This document shows positions 47,114 to 61,262 of a stretch of DNA of 64,000 nucleotides, in pieces. The notes beneath the pieces were generated by a model. That model worked only from the letters and a program-made list of their open reading frames with translations. It did no database searches and was not told the DNA's origin. Source of the DNA: Hypomesus transpacificus (taxonomy: Eukaryota; Chordata; Actinopteri; Osmeriformes; Osmeridae); assembly GCF_021917145.1 (NCBI RefSeq), contig NC_061074.1:11475051-11539050 (forward strand), in the 5' to 3' direction. The position numbers and the translations under genes are program-made. Each line of letters starts with the position of its first letter. Position 1 is the stretch's first letter.

Positions 47114-47815
47114 AAATAATGGAAGAAATGTGAGAAAGTTAGAGTTGAAAGTTGTGTCTAGTCAATCTTGAGTCTTATGTAATGAGTTTGTGTGACAAAG
47201 ACAATTGGTTCAGTTACACCAACTAATAAGTATCCACAGTGGACCTTTTTTTATTCAGTCCACTACATTTTCAACCGAAATATACAACTGCAATTTAAGT
47301 AAAATGGACATTCAAATGTAAATAGCCTAATACAGACGTCAAATGATGCAGTTTTAATGATGATGCTATACAAGCTAGTTTTAATTCCCTCAACATGCAA
47401 TTAATTTCCAGATGTGATAAGTTGCCATTTATTCTCCACTTTTTTCCGGAACTTTTTATGATCTATACTGTAATGGCAGAAATGTTTTAAAGTTAGAGTC
47501 GAAAGTTGTGTCCAGTCAACCTTGAGTCTTATGTAATGAGTTTGTGTGACAAAGAAAATTGGTTCCGTTACACCAACTAATAAGTATCCACAGTGGACCT
47601 TTTTTATTCAGTCCACTACGTTTTCAACTGAAACATACAATCGCAATTCACATAAAATGGACATTCAAATGTAAATAGCCTAATACAGGCGTCAAATGAT
47701 GCAGTTCTAATGATGATGCTATACAAGCTAGTTTTAATTAACTCAACAAGCAATTAATTTCCAGATGTGATAAGTTGCCATTTATTCTCCACTTGTTACG
47801 GAAAGTTTTATGATC
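47114..47815. repeat. Local tandem duplication of the R3 leader (356-bp period)
   Basis: Segments beginning near 47114 and 47470 repeat the same text (gttgtgtc, caatgagtttgtgtgacaaag-like and caactaataagtatccacag) with a few differences. The second copy reaches the (GA)n tract; other units have one copy. Confidence 0.85.
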
Positions 47816-47879
47816 TAATGGATTCGTAGGGTAAAGAAGGTTGCAGTCTAGAAGACACTCTACTCTCAAAAAGCTAACG

Positions 47880-47908
47880 AGAAAGAGTGAGTGAGTGATA
47901 GAGTGAGT

Positions 47909-47987
<79 letters not shown>

Positions 47988-48127
47988 AGAGTGAGAGAGA
48001 GATAGAGCGAGAGAGAGACAGTGAGAGAGATTGAGTGAGAGAGGGAGAGAGAATGAGAGAGTGTGAGAGAGAGAGAGAGAGGCAGAGAGAGACAGAGAGA
48101 GACAGAGAGACAGAGAGAGAGAGAGAA
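47880..48127. repeat. (GA)n simple repeat, unit R3
   Basis: The shortest of the three purine tracts, about 250 bp, with GACA interruptions. Confidence 0.95.
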
Positions 48128-51100
48128 TCAGTATTTCCTCATGTTTCTTTGGGTCCACGCTCTTTGACATGATGTAGTCATCTGGCAGTCTGATAAACTC
48201 CCTGGAAGCCTCCATCCTAAGACACATAGAGAAATTTAGCATCTCATACTTCATGACCAAACTCTGTTCTACTCTCCCCTAAACTTTGCAGTAGTGCCCC
48301 AGTAGAGGAGGGTGTTACCTGTCAAGTGAGTCCAGCTCCTCTCACTCTGAACGCATCATCTGGCCCTCCGCCCGTTTCTGCTTTCTGAGCAGCTTTTTAC
48401 GGATTGCAGACAACTTACAGAGGACTTCCCTCTCGTACTCTGGTAGGCAGCCTGACACACATACACATACAATCACATACCAACATACCATCTAATACAC
48501 AGTGTGTTAGTTCTAGCTATATGGAACATTTAGTGTTTTTGTGTGTGTGTTACCTGCAGCTCTCAGCTCCTTCCTAACAGCTGGGACAGAAGCTGTCTGG
48601 GATTGGAGCCCTGAAAGAGAACCCTTCTAAAAGGTGTGTGGGGGGGAGAGAGACATCAGTTTATACCTGTTTTCAGACCATGCTCTCCATACTACGTTTA
48701 TGGTTTATACAAGCGGTAACTTACAGACATGGAGGAGGTGGATCGTCTGCTGTCCATGCTGGGGGGACTGGAGGTGGACTGGGGGGCCCTGTGTCTCTTC
48801 TGGAGCGTGGGGATGGGAGGCGAGATATCCCTTTGCACCTGCAGATAGACAGTAAGATGGGGATCATACTGACATTTCTGTTTGTTTAACTTTCTCCTTT
48901 TCCTTCCTCCTCTTCCTTTTGAAAGCGCGTCTGTCTCTCTTTCTCATAGCGCATCCTCCCAGCATCAATCTCCTTATCCTCCACCTCTTTCTTCTTCTCC
49001 ACCTCTTTCTTCTTCTCCTCTGCAAGACGGACCAGCTCCTTGTTTTTGCCCCTTTTCTGTAGCAAGAAGACCAAACTTTATTTAGCTAATAACAACTGTG
49101 TCACAAGAACATGTTACACTCGCTTAAGTGTTTATTGTCCACACCATAAAATTCAAATTCTACGATCAAGATTGTTCAGCATTGTTATTCAAGAGTGTGT
49201 GGTCCACATAAGATAAGTTGTATACTGTATATTGCAAAGGCAAATACAGTCATTTCTGCCAAATCCCTCTTAGCCAATCACAGTGCCCAGCTGACCTCCA
49301 TCTCCTTGAGTTTTCGGATCTCCTTCTCTTCGTCAAACTCCCTTTTCATTTGAGCCCTCTGCTCTGCCAGCCTCCTCTCTTCCTTCGCCTCCTCCAGGCG
49401 TAGCTTCTCCCTCTCCTCTGCCTCCTTAAGGTGCTTCTCCTCAATCTGGGCAGGGCCCGAAAAGTAAACAGTTTGTTATACAACATCATGTACCTGTGTG
49501 TGTGTGTGTGTGCGCGTGTGTGCGTGTGTTTGTGTACAGTACACAACATCCATCAAATCAATGGCTTGTTGAAGCTAAAAGACCCTACAGCCACCAGAGG
49601 CCAGGGTCTTGAAATATATACATGACACATCCCAAACCATACCACACTGTACCTGTTTTTTTAGACCAAGCTTATACTTATCCAGTTCAGTGAGTTGATG
49701 AAGCGTTGGCTGATTAGGAAACACATTTCCTCTGGCATACATCGAGGTCTGGACAGGGGCAAAACCTGCAAAGATAAAGTACAACAGTCATATGCATTGT
49801 GTGTACGTGTGTATTACATTCGCGTGAAATGATGTGATGTCTGCAGTGCGCCAGCTGGTGCAGTGACTGTCTACCAGAGACTGTGTTGATGGGAGGCAGT
49901 CTGTCCTCCCTCAGGATGGGCCTGGTGGCTTCTTTCAAAGAGGTCTCGGGGTTCAGCCAAGCTTCCTCATTCTGCCTGTGCATCTGCTTCAGGTCAGCTA
50001 GACAGGCAGAGTACAGTCAGACACTTTACATGGAAATATCTGCCATCAATTATCAATTGAACTCCAATCAACTTATGCAATCCTGTAGGGTGAGCCAACA
50101 TGGAATGTAAGTGAAACATGCTACAACGTACTAATGAGGTCCCCTTGGTTGTCTCTGAGGGGTGCGCCGCACCCTCCCCGGCCCCAGGGGTCATAGTTCT
50201 TGATATCGGCCTCCAGCTTGGCCTCAGCCCGGTCCCTCTCTGCCTTCTCCAGCCTCCGGCGCTCCTGCTTCTCCTGGATCTGCAGGGATTCAAGGTTATG
50301 GAGGAATTGGGTGAGGAATACTGACTCCCCTGGAACTACATGTACCAGAGGTTTGAGGATAGACTCAGTCAGCGTACACAATGACATCATCATGAACATG
50401 AGACTTTCATCTTGCACAACTAGAATAATTCATCCTTTGTGAATAAAGATGGTCTTGTATTTACCTTTATCAGGTTATAAAAGCATAATGATTATTTCAT
50501 AATGAAACAGAGTCGCTAAAGGCTCTAAATGGGAAGGATCCCCTTTGTGAATTAAAGTAACGTATACAAAAATAAACAAATCTACTTTGATGTACAACTG
50601 CTCTGTATCATCTGAGCAAAAGGCTACCTACTCTCCTTTCTCTACCCTTTCTGTCAAAACCTTACATGCCCACCATCACAAGGTCCACCTTGGAATTTCA
50701 GTCACCACATCTCAATTTCAACCACAACATCTCAAAGTTGATGAAGAACATTCCATGTTCTACAGTTCAGTCCACATGATGGTGAGTTTGTTCTTTCAAT
50801 CCCGAAACGTTATCTATGAGCAGAACTAATTGCATTTGGGGTATTTTGGTACTGTTTTCCAACTGATAGAGGTGGGGGGGAGGAGGTCACCTGCTGTTCC
50901 AGTTCCTCCTGATAAGTTGGCGCCCTCCGCTCAACAGGCCCCACCCTTCCCAGTCTGGTGGTCCTGCTCTCTCTATAGGGAGGTCCACCCTCCTCAGCCC
51001 AGGGACCCCTGCCCTCGGCCAGGTGGTGCCCCCAGTGCGCCCCTGTCTGCTGGTTAGCAAACAAACTGCTGGAACTGTCACTGGTCTGGACATGATCAGA

Positions 51101-51520
51101 ACCTGCAAAGATGAAATATATTACAACCATGTGTATTCCATGCACTTTAATGTATGTGTTATCTGCAATGTGCCAGCTGGTGCAGTGACTGTCTACCTGA
51201 GACTGTGTCGACAGGAGGCAGTCTGTCCTCTCTCAGGTTGGGCCTGGTGACTTTTCTCTGAGAGGTCTCGGGGTTCAGCCAGGCTTCCTCATTCTGCCTG
51301 TGCACCTGCTTAAGGTCAGCTAGACAGACAAATCATAAGAAGTGTTTTAAATACAAGATTCAAAAGTAAAAATCAGCAGACCAGCAAACATTTTCACCCC
51401 TGACTTCAAAACTGTTTAAAATGTGGCCCTCTACAAAGTGATTATATCAAATCATGTTATTTGTATAGCCCTTCTTACAAACAATGTCACAGAGGGCTTC
51501 ACAGATCAGATGAGCACCTA

Positions 51521-51583
51521 TATATACATATATATATCATATATATACATATATGATATATATATATATATATATATATATAT
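51521..51583. repeat. (TA)n microsatellite, R3 module 2
   Basis: Counterpart of 7144-7220, slightly shorter. Confidence 0.9.
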
Positions 51584-52966
51584 GGGGATGAGCCTGTATC
51601 TCTCATCAATTTAACACAGATCCACTTATGCGATCCTGAAAGGTGAGCCAACAATGAAGGTAAGTGAAACATGCTACAACGTACTTATGAGGTCCCCTCG
51701 GGTGTCTCTGAGGGGTGCGCCGCACCCTCCCCGGCCCCATGGGTTGTAGTTCTTAATTTCAGCCTCCATCTTGGCCTCAGCCCAGTCTCTTTCTTTCTTT
51801 TCCAGCCTCAGGCGCTCCTGCTTCTCTTGGATCTGGAGGGATTCAAGATTTTGAAGGAATATGGTGAGGAATACTGACTCCCCTGGAACCACATGTACAA
51901 GAGATTTGAGGATAGACCCAGCATAGATTGTGACATCATTATGAACATGAGACTGACTTTCAATGGGTGAGACGGTCTAAATGGGATGAATCAAACTAAC
52001 TTACAAATGATGTTAAAAATCAAAATAAATGTACAACTTTTATCATTGACATGACCAAAACGTTCACTCCTCCAATCTCTGTACCATTCACGTCAAAACA
52101 TGACATGCCCACCATCATTGCTCTACTTGTTTCAAACATAGACCAAGGTAAAACACAGAATCTCAACTCAAAGTTGATCGAGAAAATTCCATGTATCTAA
52201 GTTCAGTCCATGTTTTGGTGAGTTTGTACCTTCAATACCAATCACTTATGTATTCGCAGAATCAATACTATTTACAGTATTTTGTGTATTTTTGTACAGT
52301 ATCTCAACTCATAGAAGGGAGGGGGGGGTCACCTGCTGTTCCAGTTCCTCCTGATAAGTTGGCGCCCTCCACTCAACAGGCTCCACCCTTCCCAGTCTGG
52401 TGGTCCTGCTCTCTCTATAGGGAGGTCCACCCTCCTCAGCCCAGGTACCCCTGCCCTCGGCCAGGTGTTGCCCCCAGTGCGCCCCTGTCTGCTGGTTAGC
52501 AAACGACCTGCTGAAAATGTCACTGGTCTGGACATGATCACAACCTGAAAAGATGAAATATATTACAACCATGTGTATTCCATGCACTTTAATGTATGTG
52601 TTATCTGCAATGTGCCAGCTGGTGCAGTGACTGTCTACCTGAGACTGTGTTGATGGGAGGGAGTCTGTCCTCTCTCAGGTTGGGCCTGGTGATATTGGCT
52701 TTTGTCTGAGAGGTCTCGGGGTTCAGCCAAGCTTCCTCATTCTGCCTGTGCATCTGCTTCAAGTCAGCTAGACAGGGAAATCATAAGAAGTGTTTTAAAT
52801 ACAAGATTCAAAAGTTAGAACCAGCAGACCAGCAAACATTTTTACCCCTGACTTCAAAACTGTTTAAAATGTGGCCCTCTACAAAGTGAATATATCAAAT
52901 CATGTTATTTGTATAGCCCTTCTTACAAACAATGTCACAGAGGGCTTCACAGATCAGATGAGCACC

Positions 52967-53069
<103 letters not shown>

Positions 53070-55254
53070 GGATGAGCCTGTATCTCTCATCAATTTAAGA
53101 CAGTTCCACTCATGCGATCCTGAAAGGTGAGCCAACAATGAAGGTAAGTGAAACATGCTACAACGTACTTATGAGGTCCCCTCGGGTGTCTTTGTGGGGT
53201 GCGCCGCACCCTCCCCGGCCCCATGGGTTGTAGTTCCTTATTTCAGCCTCCATCTTGGCCTCAGCCCAGTCTCTTTCTTTCTTTTCCAGCCTCAGGCGCT
53301 CCTGCTTCTCCTGGATCTGGAGGGATACAAGATTTTGAAGGAATATGGTGAGGAATACTGACTCCCCTGGAACCACATGTACAAGAGATTTGAGGATAGA
53401 CCCAGCATAGATTGTGACATCATTATGAACATGAGACTGACTTTCACTGGGTGAGACGGTCTAAATGGGATGAATCAAACTAACTTACAAATGATGTTAA
53501 AAATCGATATAAATCTACAACTTTTACAATTGATCCGACCAAAACGTTCACTCCTCCATTCTCTGTACCATTCACGTCAAAACATGACATGCCCACCATC
53601 ATTGCTCTACTTGTTTCAAACATAGACCAAGGTAAAACACAGAATCTCAACTCAAAGTTGATCAAGAAAATTCCATGTCTATAAGTTCAGTCCATGTTTT
53701 GGTGAGTTTGTACCTTCAATACCAATCCCTCATCTATGAGCAGAATCAATACCATTTACAGTATTTTGTGTATTTTTGTCCGGTATCCCAACTCATAGAA
53801 GGGAGGGGTGCTCACCTGCTGTTCTAGTTCCTCTTTGTACGTTGGTGCCCTCCGCTCAACAGGCTCCACCCTTCCCAGTCTGGTGGTCCTGCTCTCTCTA
53901 TAGGGAGGTCCACCCTCCTCAGCCCAGGGACCCCTGCCCTCGGCCGGGTGGTGGCCCATGTACACCCCTCTCCCCCCTTCAGTCAGAGTGGAGGGATCTC
54001 TTCTGAGGGAGGCACCGTACTCCTAGGGAAGAGAGAAAAGGTGTGCTGTGAGCAGTGATCCATTTAAAATGACATTTACTTGCTACAAATGAGGTGCCAT
54101 TCACAGATGAGTATTCCTCTCACACCATTTTTGAAATAAAAGCCAGTCAGCTGTCTATACTCTACAAATAAAGAGAAACTCACCCTTGTTTCCATGTAAG
54201 GACCATCTTGTTTAAAGTTAGGGTTAAGCTTCATTTTCTGAAACTTTGGCCCTCTGTTGCTTGAGGAAGTTCTCAAGTTGAGTTTTCTCAATTTTGCAGA
54301 TGGAAAATTGTGAACACTCCTGTGAACACAAGACGGTGTTTACCTACTAGTATTTGGCAACTGGTAAGGCACACAGGTAGCCTACTTAAGGCTTCTCTTC
54401 CAACTAAAGCACACCAAAAGTTCTCACACATGATGTAACTCCCATATTTCTGACAGTGCTCGTTCTTAACTGTGCAATGACACTAATATTAGTGGTACGC
54501 ATTAAGACCTTATCTCTGTACTGAGTTTCTGTTTGTGTCAGTCTTAGCTAATATCGGCTGCCAAAAAGCGTCAGGCGTGACATCATAATGCTTTGGAATG
54601 CCAAGATGTGTCCGTTGCTATGTCAACTTCTGATTATGATGTCACGCCTGATGCCTCTTTGCAGGCAAGTTCCCCATGGTAAAAGTGGGGGTACGCGCAC
54701 CCCGAAGGACGCAGATCGTTCTCTGGTGTACGCAAAATAAATCTGTGATTTTCCTTCCCAAACAGTCCTTTTGATGATTGGCCGACTGCAGTCTCAGTTT
54801 CAAAAAGAAATACATGCACTCTAGACCTAGTGTATCAACAGAATGATGTCATCAAAATGTCTAATATGTCGGCTAAGGGATAATGTTAAAATTATATCAT
54901 TAGGCTACAAAATAACAGTGTGTGAATCGCGCATGGTCATGTACTTTTGTTCGTATGTTAAGTAAACATTTGTATCCCGCCTACACAATTCATTCATTAT
55001 TTTTATAAGTTACATCGGAAAGTCATCAATAGGCCAACTAAGTAGCTTGATTAGATCAGTAACACTCCTGAAGCTTAATGTATTTAAATGGTTATTATGA
55101 AGATTTTGATCTCATTAGGCCTACATCTTACATTTCTTTGTGAAGAATGGTCTGAAATAAAATCCTGTATTTACATCAGTGTATTCCCTAAATGCTTTGA
55201 GCTGTGTGTGTCATCCAAAAATACCCCCCGTGGAACTATTTCTGTTGTCATACT

Positions 55255-56680
55255 GTATTAATATTACAAGGGCGAAATCTGTCATTAATGGTTTAACCAA
55301 AAGAAAGATCTTAATGGAAGGGAAATAATGGTAGAAATGTGGGAAAGTTAGAGTAGAAAGTTGTGTCCAGTCAATCTTGAGTCTTATGTAATGAGTTTGT
55401 GTGACAAAGACAATTGGTTCCGTTACACCAAATAATAAGTATCCACAGTGGACCTTTTTTTATTCAGTCCACTACGTTTTCAACCAAAACATACAACCGC
55501 AATTTAAGTAAAATGGACATTCAAATGTAAATAGCCTGATACAGACGTCAAATTATGCAGTTCTAATGATGATGCTATACAAGCTAGTTTTAATTCCCTC
55601 AACATGCAATTAATTTCCAGATGTGATAAGTTGCCATTTATTCTCCACTTTCACAATCACATACCAACATATCATCTAATCCACAGTGTGTTAGTTCTAG
55701 CTATATGGAACATTTAGTGTTTTTGTGTGTGTGTTACCTGCAGCTCTCAGCTCCTTCCTAACAGCTGGGACAGAAGCTGTCTGGGATTGGAGCCCTGAAA
55801 GAGAACCCTTCTAAAAGGTGTGTGGGGGGGAGAGAGACATCAGTTTACACCTGTTTTCAGACCATGCTCTCCATACTACGTTTATGGTTTATACAAGCGG
55901 TAACTTACAGACATGGAGGAGGTGGATCGTCTGCTGTCCATGCTGGGGGGACTGGAGGTGGACTGGGGGGCCCTGTGTCTCTTCTGGAGCGTGGGGATGG
56001 GAGGCAAGATATCCCTTTGCACCTGCAGATAGACAGTAAGATGGGGATCATACTGATATTTCTGTTTGTTTAACTTTCTAATAAAGTTTTGTGGTCCTCT
56101 CACCTTTTGAAAGCGCGTCTGTCTCTCTTTCTCATAGCGCATCCTCCCAGCATCAATCTCCTTATCCTCCACCTCTTTCTTCTTCTCCACCTCTTTCTTC
56201 TTCTCCTCTGCAAGACGGACCAGCTCCTTGTTTTTGCCCCTTTTCTGTAGCAAGAAGAAGACCAAACTTTATTTAGCTAATAACAACTGAGTCACAAGAA
56301 CATGTTACACCACACCATAACAATCCAATTCTACGATCAAGATTGTTCAGCATTGTTATTCAAGAGTGTGTGGTCCACATAAGATAAGTTGTATACTGTA
56401 TATTGCAAAGGCATATACGGTCATTTCTGCCAAATCCCTCTTAGCCAATCAGTGCCCAGCTGACCTCCATCTCCTTGAGTTTTCGGATCTCCTTCTCCTC
56501 TTCAAACTCCCTCTTCATTTGAGCCCTCTGCTCTGCCAGCCTCCTCTCTTCCTTCGCCTCCTCCAGGCGTAGCTTCTTCCTCTCCTCTGCCTCCTTAAGG
56601 TGCTTCTCCTCAATCTGGGCAGGGCCCGAAAGGTAAACAGTTTGTTATACAACATCATGTACCTGTGTGTGAGTGTGTGT
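55255..56680 (-). repeat. Tandem unit R4, truncated
   Basis: It has the leader, then an internal deletion that removes (GA)n and the last two exons (join at about 55652), then four exons, and homology ends at a GT tract near 56680. Beyond it, 56750-56820 holds a LINE-tail-like piece (gtgaagccctctgtgacat). Confidence 0.82.
55738..56614 (-). pseudogene. cspp1: cspp1-like partial gene copy, unit R4
   Basis: Exons are 56614-56465 ([11 protein letters not shown], coiled coil), 56244-56104 (KRGKNKELVRLAEEKKK), 56022-55909 (SPPIPTLQKRH) and 55794-55738. Here the second exon keeps its donor, unlike R3. The first three exons are open and in phase. No module and no 5' exon is present, so the fragment has lost more than half of the gene seen in R1. 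Confidence 0.72.
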
Positions 56681-57031
56681 GTGTGTGTTGGTTTGAATAT
56701 ACACAGGATGTATTGTATACATACTTGAGGGTTTAGGTTGGTTGAGGGGCATTTCTTTGGGCGTATGTGAAGCCCTCTGTGACATGCTTGCGTGTAAAAA
56801 GGGCTATACAAATACATTTGATTTTATTTGTGTGAATGCATGTGTTTATGACAAAACCAGTGACATTCAGAAGGCATTTAGAGTATATCAGTGTTAGAAT
56901 TGTTGTAGTTACACTATTTATTATTCCCCCCTTCACTTCTTTAACACAGTTACAAATATGTGATCCACTTTTTTCCTTTCACCTTTGAACCCACTTCTGT
57001 AGTTGCAGTATTTCTTCTTGGGTCTTTGGCA

Positions 57032-60000
57032 CTAATAACCTTTTCTTTCAGGGACAATTCTGAGATCCTCTTTATTATTCAAAGGGCCAAAAAAAGGAAA
57101 CAGTTCCTTGGTAGATCTCTCAGAGAAAGAGAAGGAGTGGATGTGACACCTCTTCTCCACGTTGAAAAAAGCAACTCTCTGATTCTCAATGTCCAGAAAC
57201 ACTCCCAGAGTAGCAGGTGTCAGTTCTGAAGGCAGAACAGCACGTGGTTCCTCAACAGTCTGCAGCACTTCTCTCTCAGTCTGCAGCACTTCTCTCTCAG
57301 TCTGCAGCATTCCGTCCTCCAAACGGATTCTCCAGTAGCCGTTGTCTGGGCGGATGGAGATATCCAACCCCCTCTTCTCAGGGTCTTGGGCGACTCCCAC
57401 ACTCCACTGAGTGTTGTTCCCCAGATCAACCTCCCAGTAATGTCTCCCTGAAGTGTACCCTCTCTCTCCCAGCACACATTGATCTTCCAGAAACCTCTTG
57501 TGTTTAGTCAGTCCTCGACGTGGAGATCCTTGGCAGCTCACCGACCTGTTGTCCTCTGATAAACGCAGCAGTGGGTGTGCAGTGTCTGGGTCAAGGGTGA
57601 TGTCCTATGTGACGAAGAAGAAACTAGTTTATGGTAGAGTTTTGTTACTTAAATGCTCGGAGCACTTAACCACAAGTGGATATTTATTCCAGTAATTCTA
57701 GAAGTAGAGTAGAAAGGATAATGTTCCAGTGTTGCACAGTGAAAGAATACTATACCTGCGTGCTCCAACATTAAGCCCCAAACTGAGTGGAAAAAATGTG
57801 TTTTATTATTGAGGCCAGCTGATCCAGGTCCAGTTAAAAGACTAAAGCCAAAGTACAAAACAATAAAGTAGAAAATCATAGTTACCAGACTCAGGGATCT
57901 TGTTAGTGATTTCTGTGGAGGAAAAGTCAATTACCTGTTTCTTTTTGCAAGGAATTCACATCTTACAAGTGACAAGTGACATCTCTCACACAATGCATGT
58001 GGACAAAGCTAAATTGATCTGATTACACAACTATATACTGTACCAAGTATTTTTTTCTTTTTTTCAAGGTCATCTTGCTTGATTTTATTTTCTGGAGAAA
58101 AAAACAAACAATATTTTTTTAGGAACATTACTATTTTAACCAAGTTATTAGAATGCAAGGTATCAAGGTATGTCAAGGTATGTAATTAATTTGTTTATTT
58201 AGCTCAATTACATTAATTTATTTGCCTTTTTTATTGCTGACGAACAGACATACCTTCTCGTCTCCTCTTTAATTCTGCCTCTATGTCATCTGAGGATAAT
58301 TGAAAAGAAAGTTGGTTGAACGTTCAACAGAACTGAGCTTAGAGAAAGTGTGAGTTAAATTAACGGTAAAGGTATTAAAACAAACAAACAAGTTGTCAAA
58401 TCTTACATAGGTGCTGCAGTTTCTTCTCAGCCTCTATACATGAAAAAAACACATACATACGTTTAAGAAAGTTCAAAAGCTACTGCTTGATGTGAAACAC
58501 TACAACGTTATACTCACAATTCCCAACATTTTGTTTCTTTCAATTAAAGATTTTTTAAGGAGCAGAAATACAATCCAGTGCCACTCAAGAGTCTCTGAAC
58601 GTGAGACTTACAGTTTTTTGGTGGACGGCGTAGACAACAGACGCGCAGACAAACACCAGGGTGAGGAACGTAGGAATCAGGTAGGCAGACAGGTAGGCCC
58701 GGTCCGGACCACTGTTGAGGTAGAACTCCTCTGACAGGAGACAGACAGATATGAGAGCAGGGACCTGGGTGTCACGGCCACAGCCGTGCCCCCCTATTGT
58801 TTTTGGTTTTGCCCTGCCCTAGTGTTTCCCTGTCATTGTCGTCACCTGTCTCGTTCAGTTGTCGTTAGTTTCATTGTGTTCACCTGTGTCTTGTTTGTTT
58901 CTGTGTATTTAGGTTCCTGCTTTGTGTCCAGTCTTTGTCTTAGCATTACCCTTTGTCCCTGCGTGTACCCTGTCTGTTTCCCGTTTTGAGCATTAAACCC
59001 TTTTGTTTTTGGACCATGCCTGCTGACTCTCCTGCGTTTGGGTCCTACCCCTCCACACGTCGTGACACTGGGTTTGTTTTCAAATACAGATGAGACCGTT
59101 TCTGGCTTCGATTCTGACCTTCAAGTCTCAGAGGGTAAACTGTTTAATTGAACGCGGGGAAAAATATGCAGATTGGATCAAAGACGCGTACAGTCCTGGT
59201 GTTTTCTTACAACTATTAATCTGCATCAGCCTAACCCCCAATCTCACCCGTCATCTCCATAGCTGACTCCAGCCTGTACTTCCTGTCATGTGACATCGCC
59301 ACACACGAGATGCCCTGGAGTTGCTCCTTCCCCAGTTTGACTCGACTGCTGATGGAGAACAGCACACGTGACTGTCTCGCTTCCTCCGTCTGCGCTGATG
59401 TCACTTCCTGTCCACGGTGGTCCAGCAACAGCATGTGAGGTTCAGGGTACCAGAATTCAGAGCTGCAGCTCAGCTGGATGAAGGTTTTGTGGTGCCAAAC
59501 CAAAGAGACCGTAGGGACACTGCCGACCTCTGGAGTAAACTCACCCATGACCCTGTGTTAAGAAAATTAACAGTGCATTATTTACTTTTAGGGTTAGTTA
59601 GTTGGGATTCATTGATCTCCTGCACATATTGATTTATTTAAATACATATCATAAAAATACAGCGTTAGCTCAGATTTTTCAAAGATTCAGGGTGTGATTG
59701 TTTTTTTTCCTGGTCGTCTTTCACTCACTTTTTACCTAGACCTATATGGCTTGTTCCTTAATCCATTCCTGATGGATGACCTGACACCTGTACTCTCCTC
59801 TGTCAGCCAGCAGGACTCCCTTCAGCCCCAGAGACACATCGCCCTTCTCCAACCCCTGGGTGGACATGTTCACAGGTAGTCCTGTCCCACAGTCACCCTC
59901 CCGTTGTCAAAATCATACAGGGGGGAGCTAAACTGCCCCTCCCGGAACCACATGACGTGCATGCGAGCAGCGTTGTTCTGGGGAGTCAGGCGACAGGGAA

Positions 60001-60441
60001 GGATGACGTCATCGCCCTCGTAGACATCGACGGGTTGGGAAGGGACGATGATGCTGAAATCGGTGTCTAGCGGGGAAACGAGTTACAAAGTTGCAAAGGA
60101 GAAACTGATTTGTTTTTCTGAAGGACGCTGAAAGGGTATATGTCTAAGGGATGGCAACATTCTATTGTTTGCAGGGCTGTAAAACGGACAAACCACACCT
60201 TTTTTGATTACTTTCAGATTAAAAAATATATAAGGTCCAACCACAGATTTATTTATTTTATATTTGACATAATATTCAAAACACATAATCTGATTTCAGA
60301 CAACTCAGTACTAATACGAGAGGTTCCATAAGATCCCTTAGTTCATCCATGTTTACAAGTTGGAGGCCTATTACCTGCTGCAGGCATACAGGTGAGAATC
60401 ACGAGGATAAGGAAGCTGACATCTTGGATCAAAGGTCCCAT
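57032..60441 (-). pseudogene. Butyrophilin-like gene, copy 1 (near-complete, V domain broken)
   Basis: Descending exons: signal peptide 60441-60375 (MGPLIQDVSFLILVILTCMP), V-set Ig 60066-59736 (PSQPVDVYEGDDVILPCRL, MWFREG, DRGEYRCQV), C-type Ig 59552-59248 (CSSEFWYPEPHMLLLDHRG), TM 58730-58612 (AYLIPTFLTLVFVCASVVYA), short heptad exons (about 58435-58405, 58290-58250, 58096-58045 and 57914-57886), and PRY-SPRY 57604-57032 (TLDPDTAHPLLRLSED, GRHYWEVDL, LGVFLDIENQRVAFFNV). Such proteins are immune co-signalling receptors of the B7 family at the cell surface. The V exon has a 1-bp loss between GQDY and PVNMSTQ and ends with in-frame stops, so either a pseudogene or a sequence error. Confidence 0.78.
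58772..59067 (+). mobile_element. Solo LTR with 5-bp target duplication
   Basis: 296 bp starting tgtcacggcc and ending cgtcgtgaca, so inverted TGTCACG/CGTGACA ends, with an attaaa polyadenylation-like signal at 58991. Flanks are ctggg on both sides (58767-58771 and 59068-59072). It sits in the intron between the Ig and TM exons of the butyrophilin-like gene, in antisense. It is typical of Ty3/gypsy-type LTR retrotransposons after LTR-LTR recombination; the family is not identified. Confidence 0.92.
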
Positions 60442-60449
60442 GTTGTCCT

Positions 60450-61000
60450 AGTAACACACGGTAAACAAAGGAGCACAGAACATTTGAACTGACACAGATA
60501 ATTAAGCGCAGTATACTAGAGTATTTTTTGACACCTCGGGAGAAAATTGCATTGTTACAGTCGCAACTGTAATATCAACGTAGCCTACAGAGTTAACATT
60601 CCACACGGTGATTTTAAAATGTCCACTGTGTTAGACTACTACCTTGATAAGATTTAGATTTGGCGATAATGATACGTTGCATGGGTAATGTGTAACTATA
60701 GCCTAATCTAAATATATATATAATATCTATATATTACTAGTTTATTGTCCTCACAGCAAAATATATTCTTACCTGGTAGCTGGCTAACTAGTTCATGAAA
60801 GTGTGAGACAGTTTCACTTTTAGACAGGTGACAATAATTAACCAAAGACAAACAGTTGAAAGAAAAAATATTCAAAACAGGACTTAACGCTCCGTCTCAT
60901 TGCTAAACTGAGAAATCTAACATAAGGAACAGAATGTATTCTCTCCAGATATGATATATAAAACAATGTCAGTATTTTGGTTACTAAATTAATAGCTATA
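60450..61000. other. Upstream region of butyrophilin-like copy 1
   Basis: No coding feature. A second tagctggctaactag stretch and TA-rich segments are present; a promoter is expected here but no clear element was identified. Confidence 0.4.
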
Positions 61001-61003
61001 TAG

Positions 61004-61262
61004 TTACATTTAGTCATTTAGCAGACGCTTTTATCCAGAGCTACATACAAGAAGGAGCAAAAGGTGCATAGGTCAATGATCATAAACAACGAGATAGCCC
61101 CGAAGACAATGTGGATAGCCAAAACATGAAGCATACATTGTGAAAAGCAAATAAGAGCCAATGGGTAGAACCAGAAGAACACGTTACAATTAAACAACAT
61201 GATCCTCAAAAGTGCCCAGAGTGTACCTGGAGGAAAGCAAGCAACAATAATATAATTCACAG
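61004..61262. repeat. Foldback-type repeat, second copy
   Basis: It matches the left arm and middle of the 11617-12013 element (catttagcagacgctttta, gtgcataggtcaatgatca, catgaagcatacattgtgaa). The right arm is missing. Confidence 0.7.
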
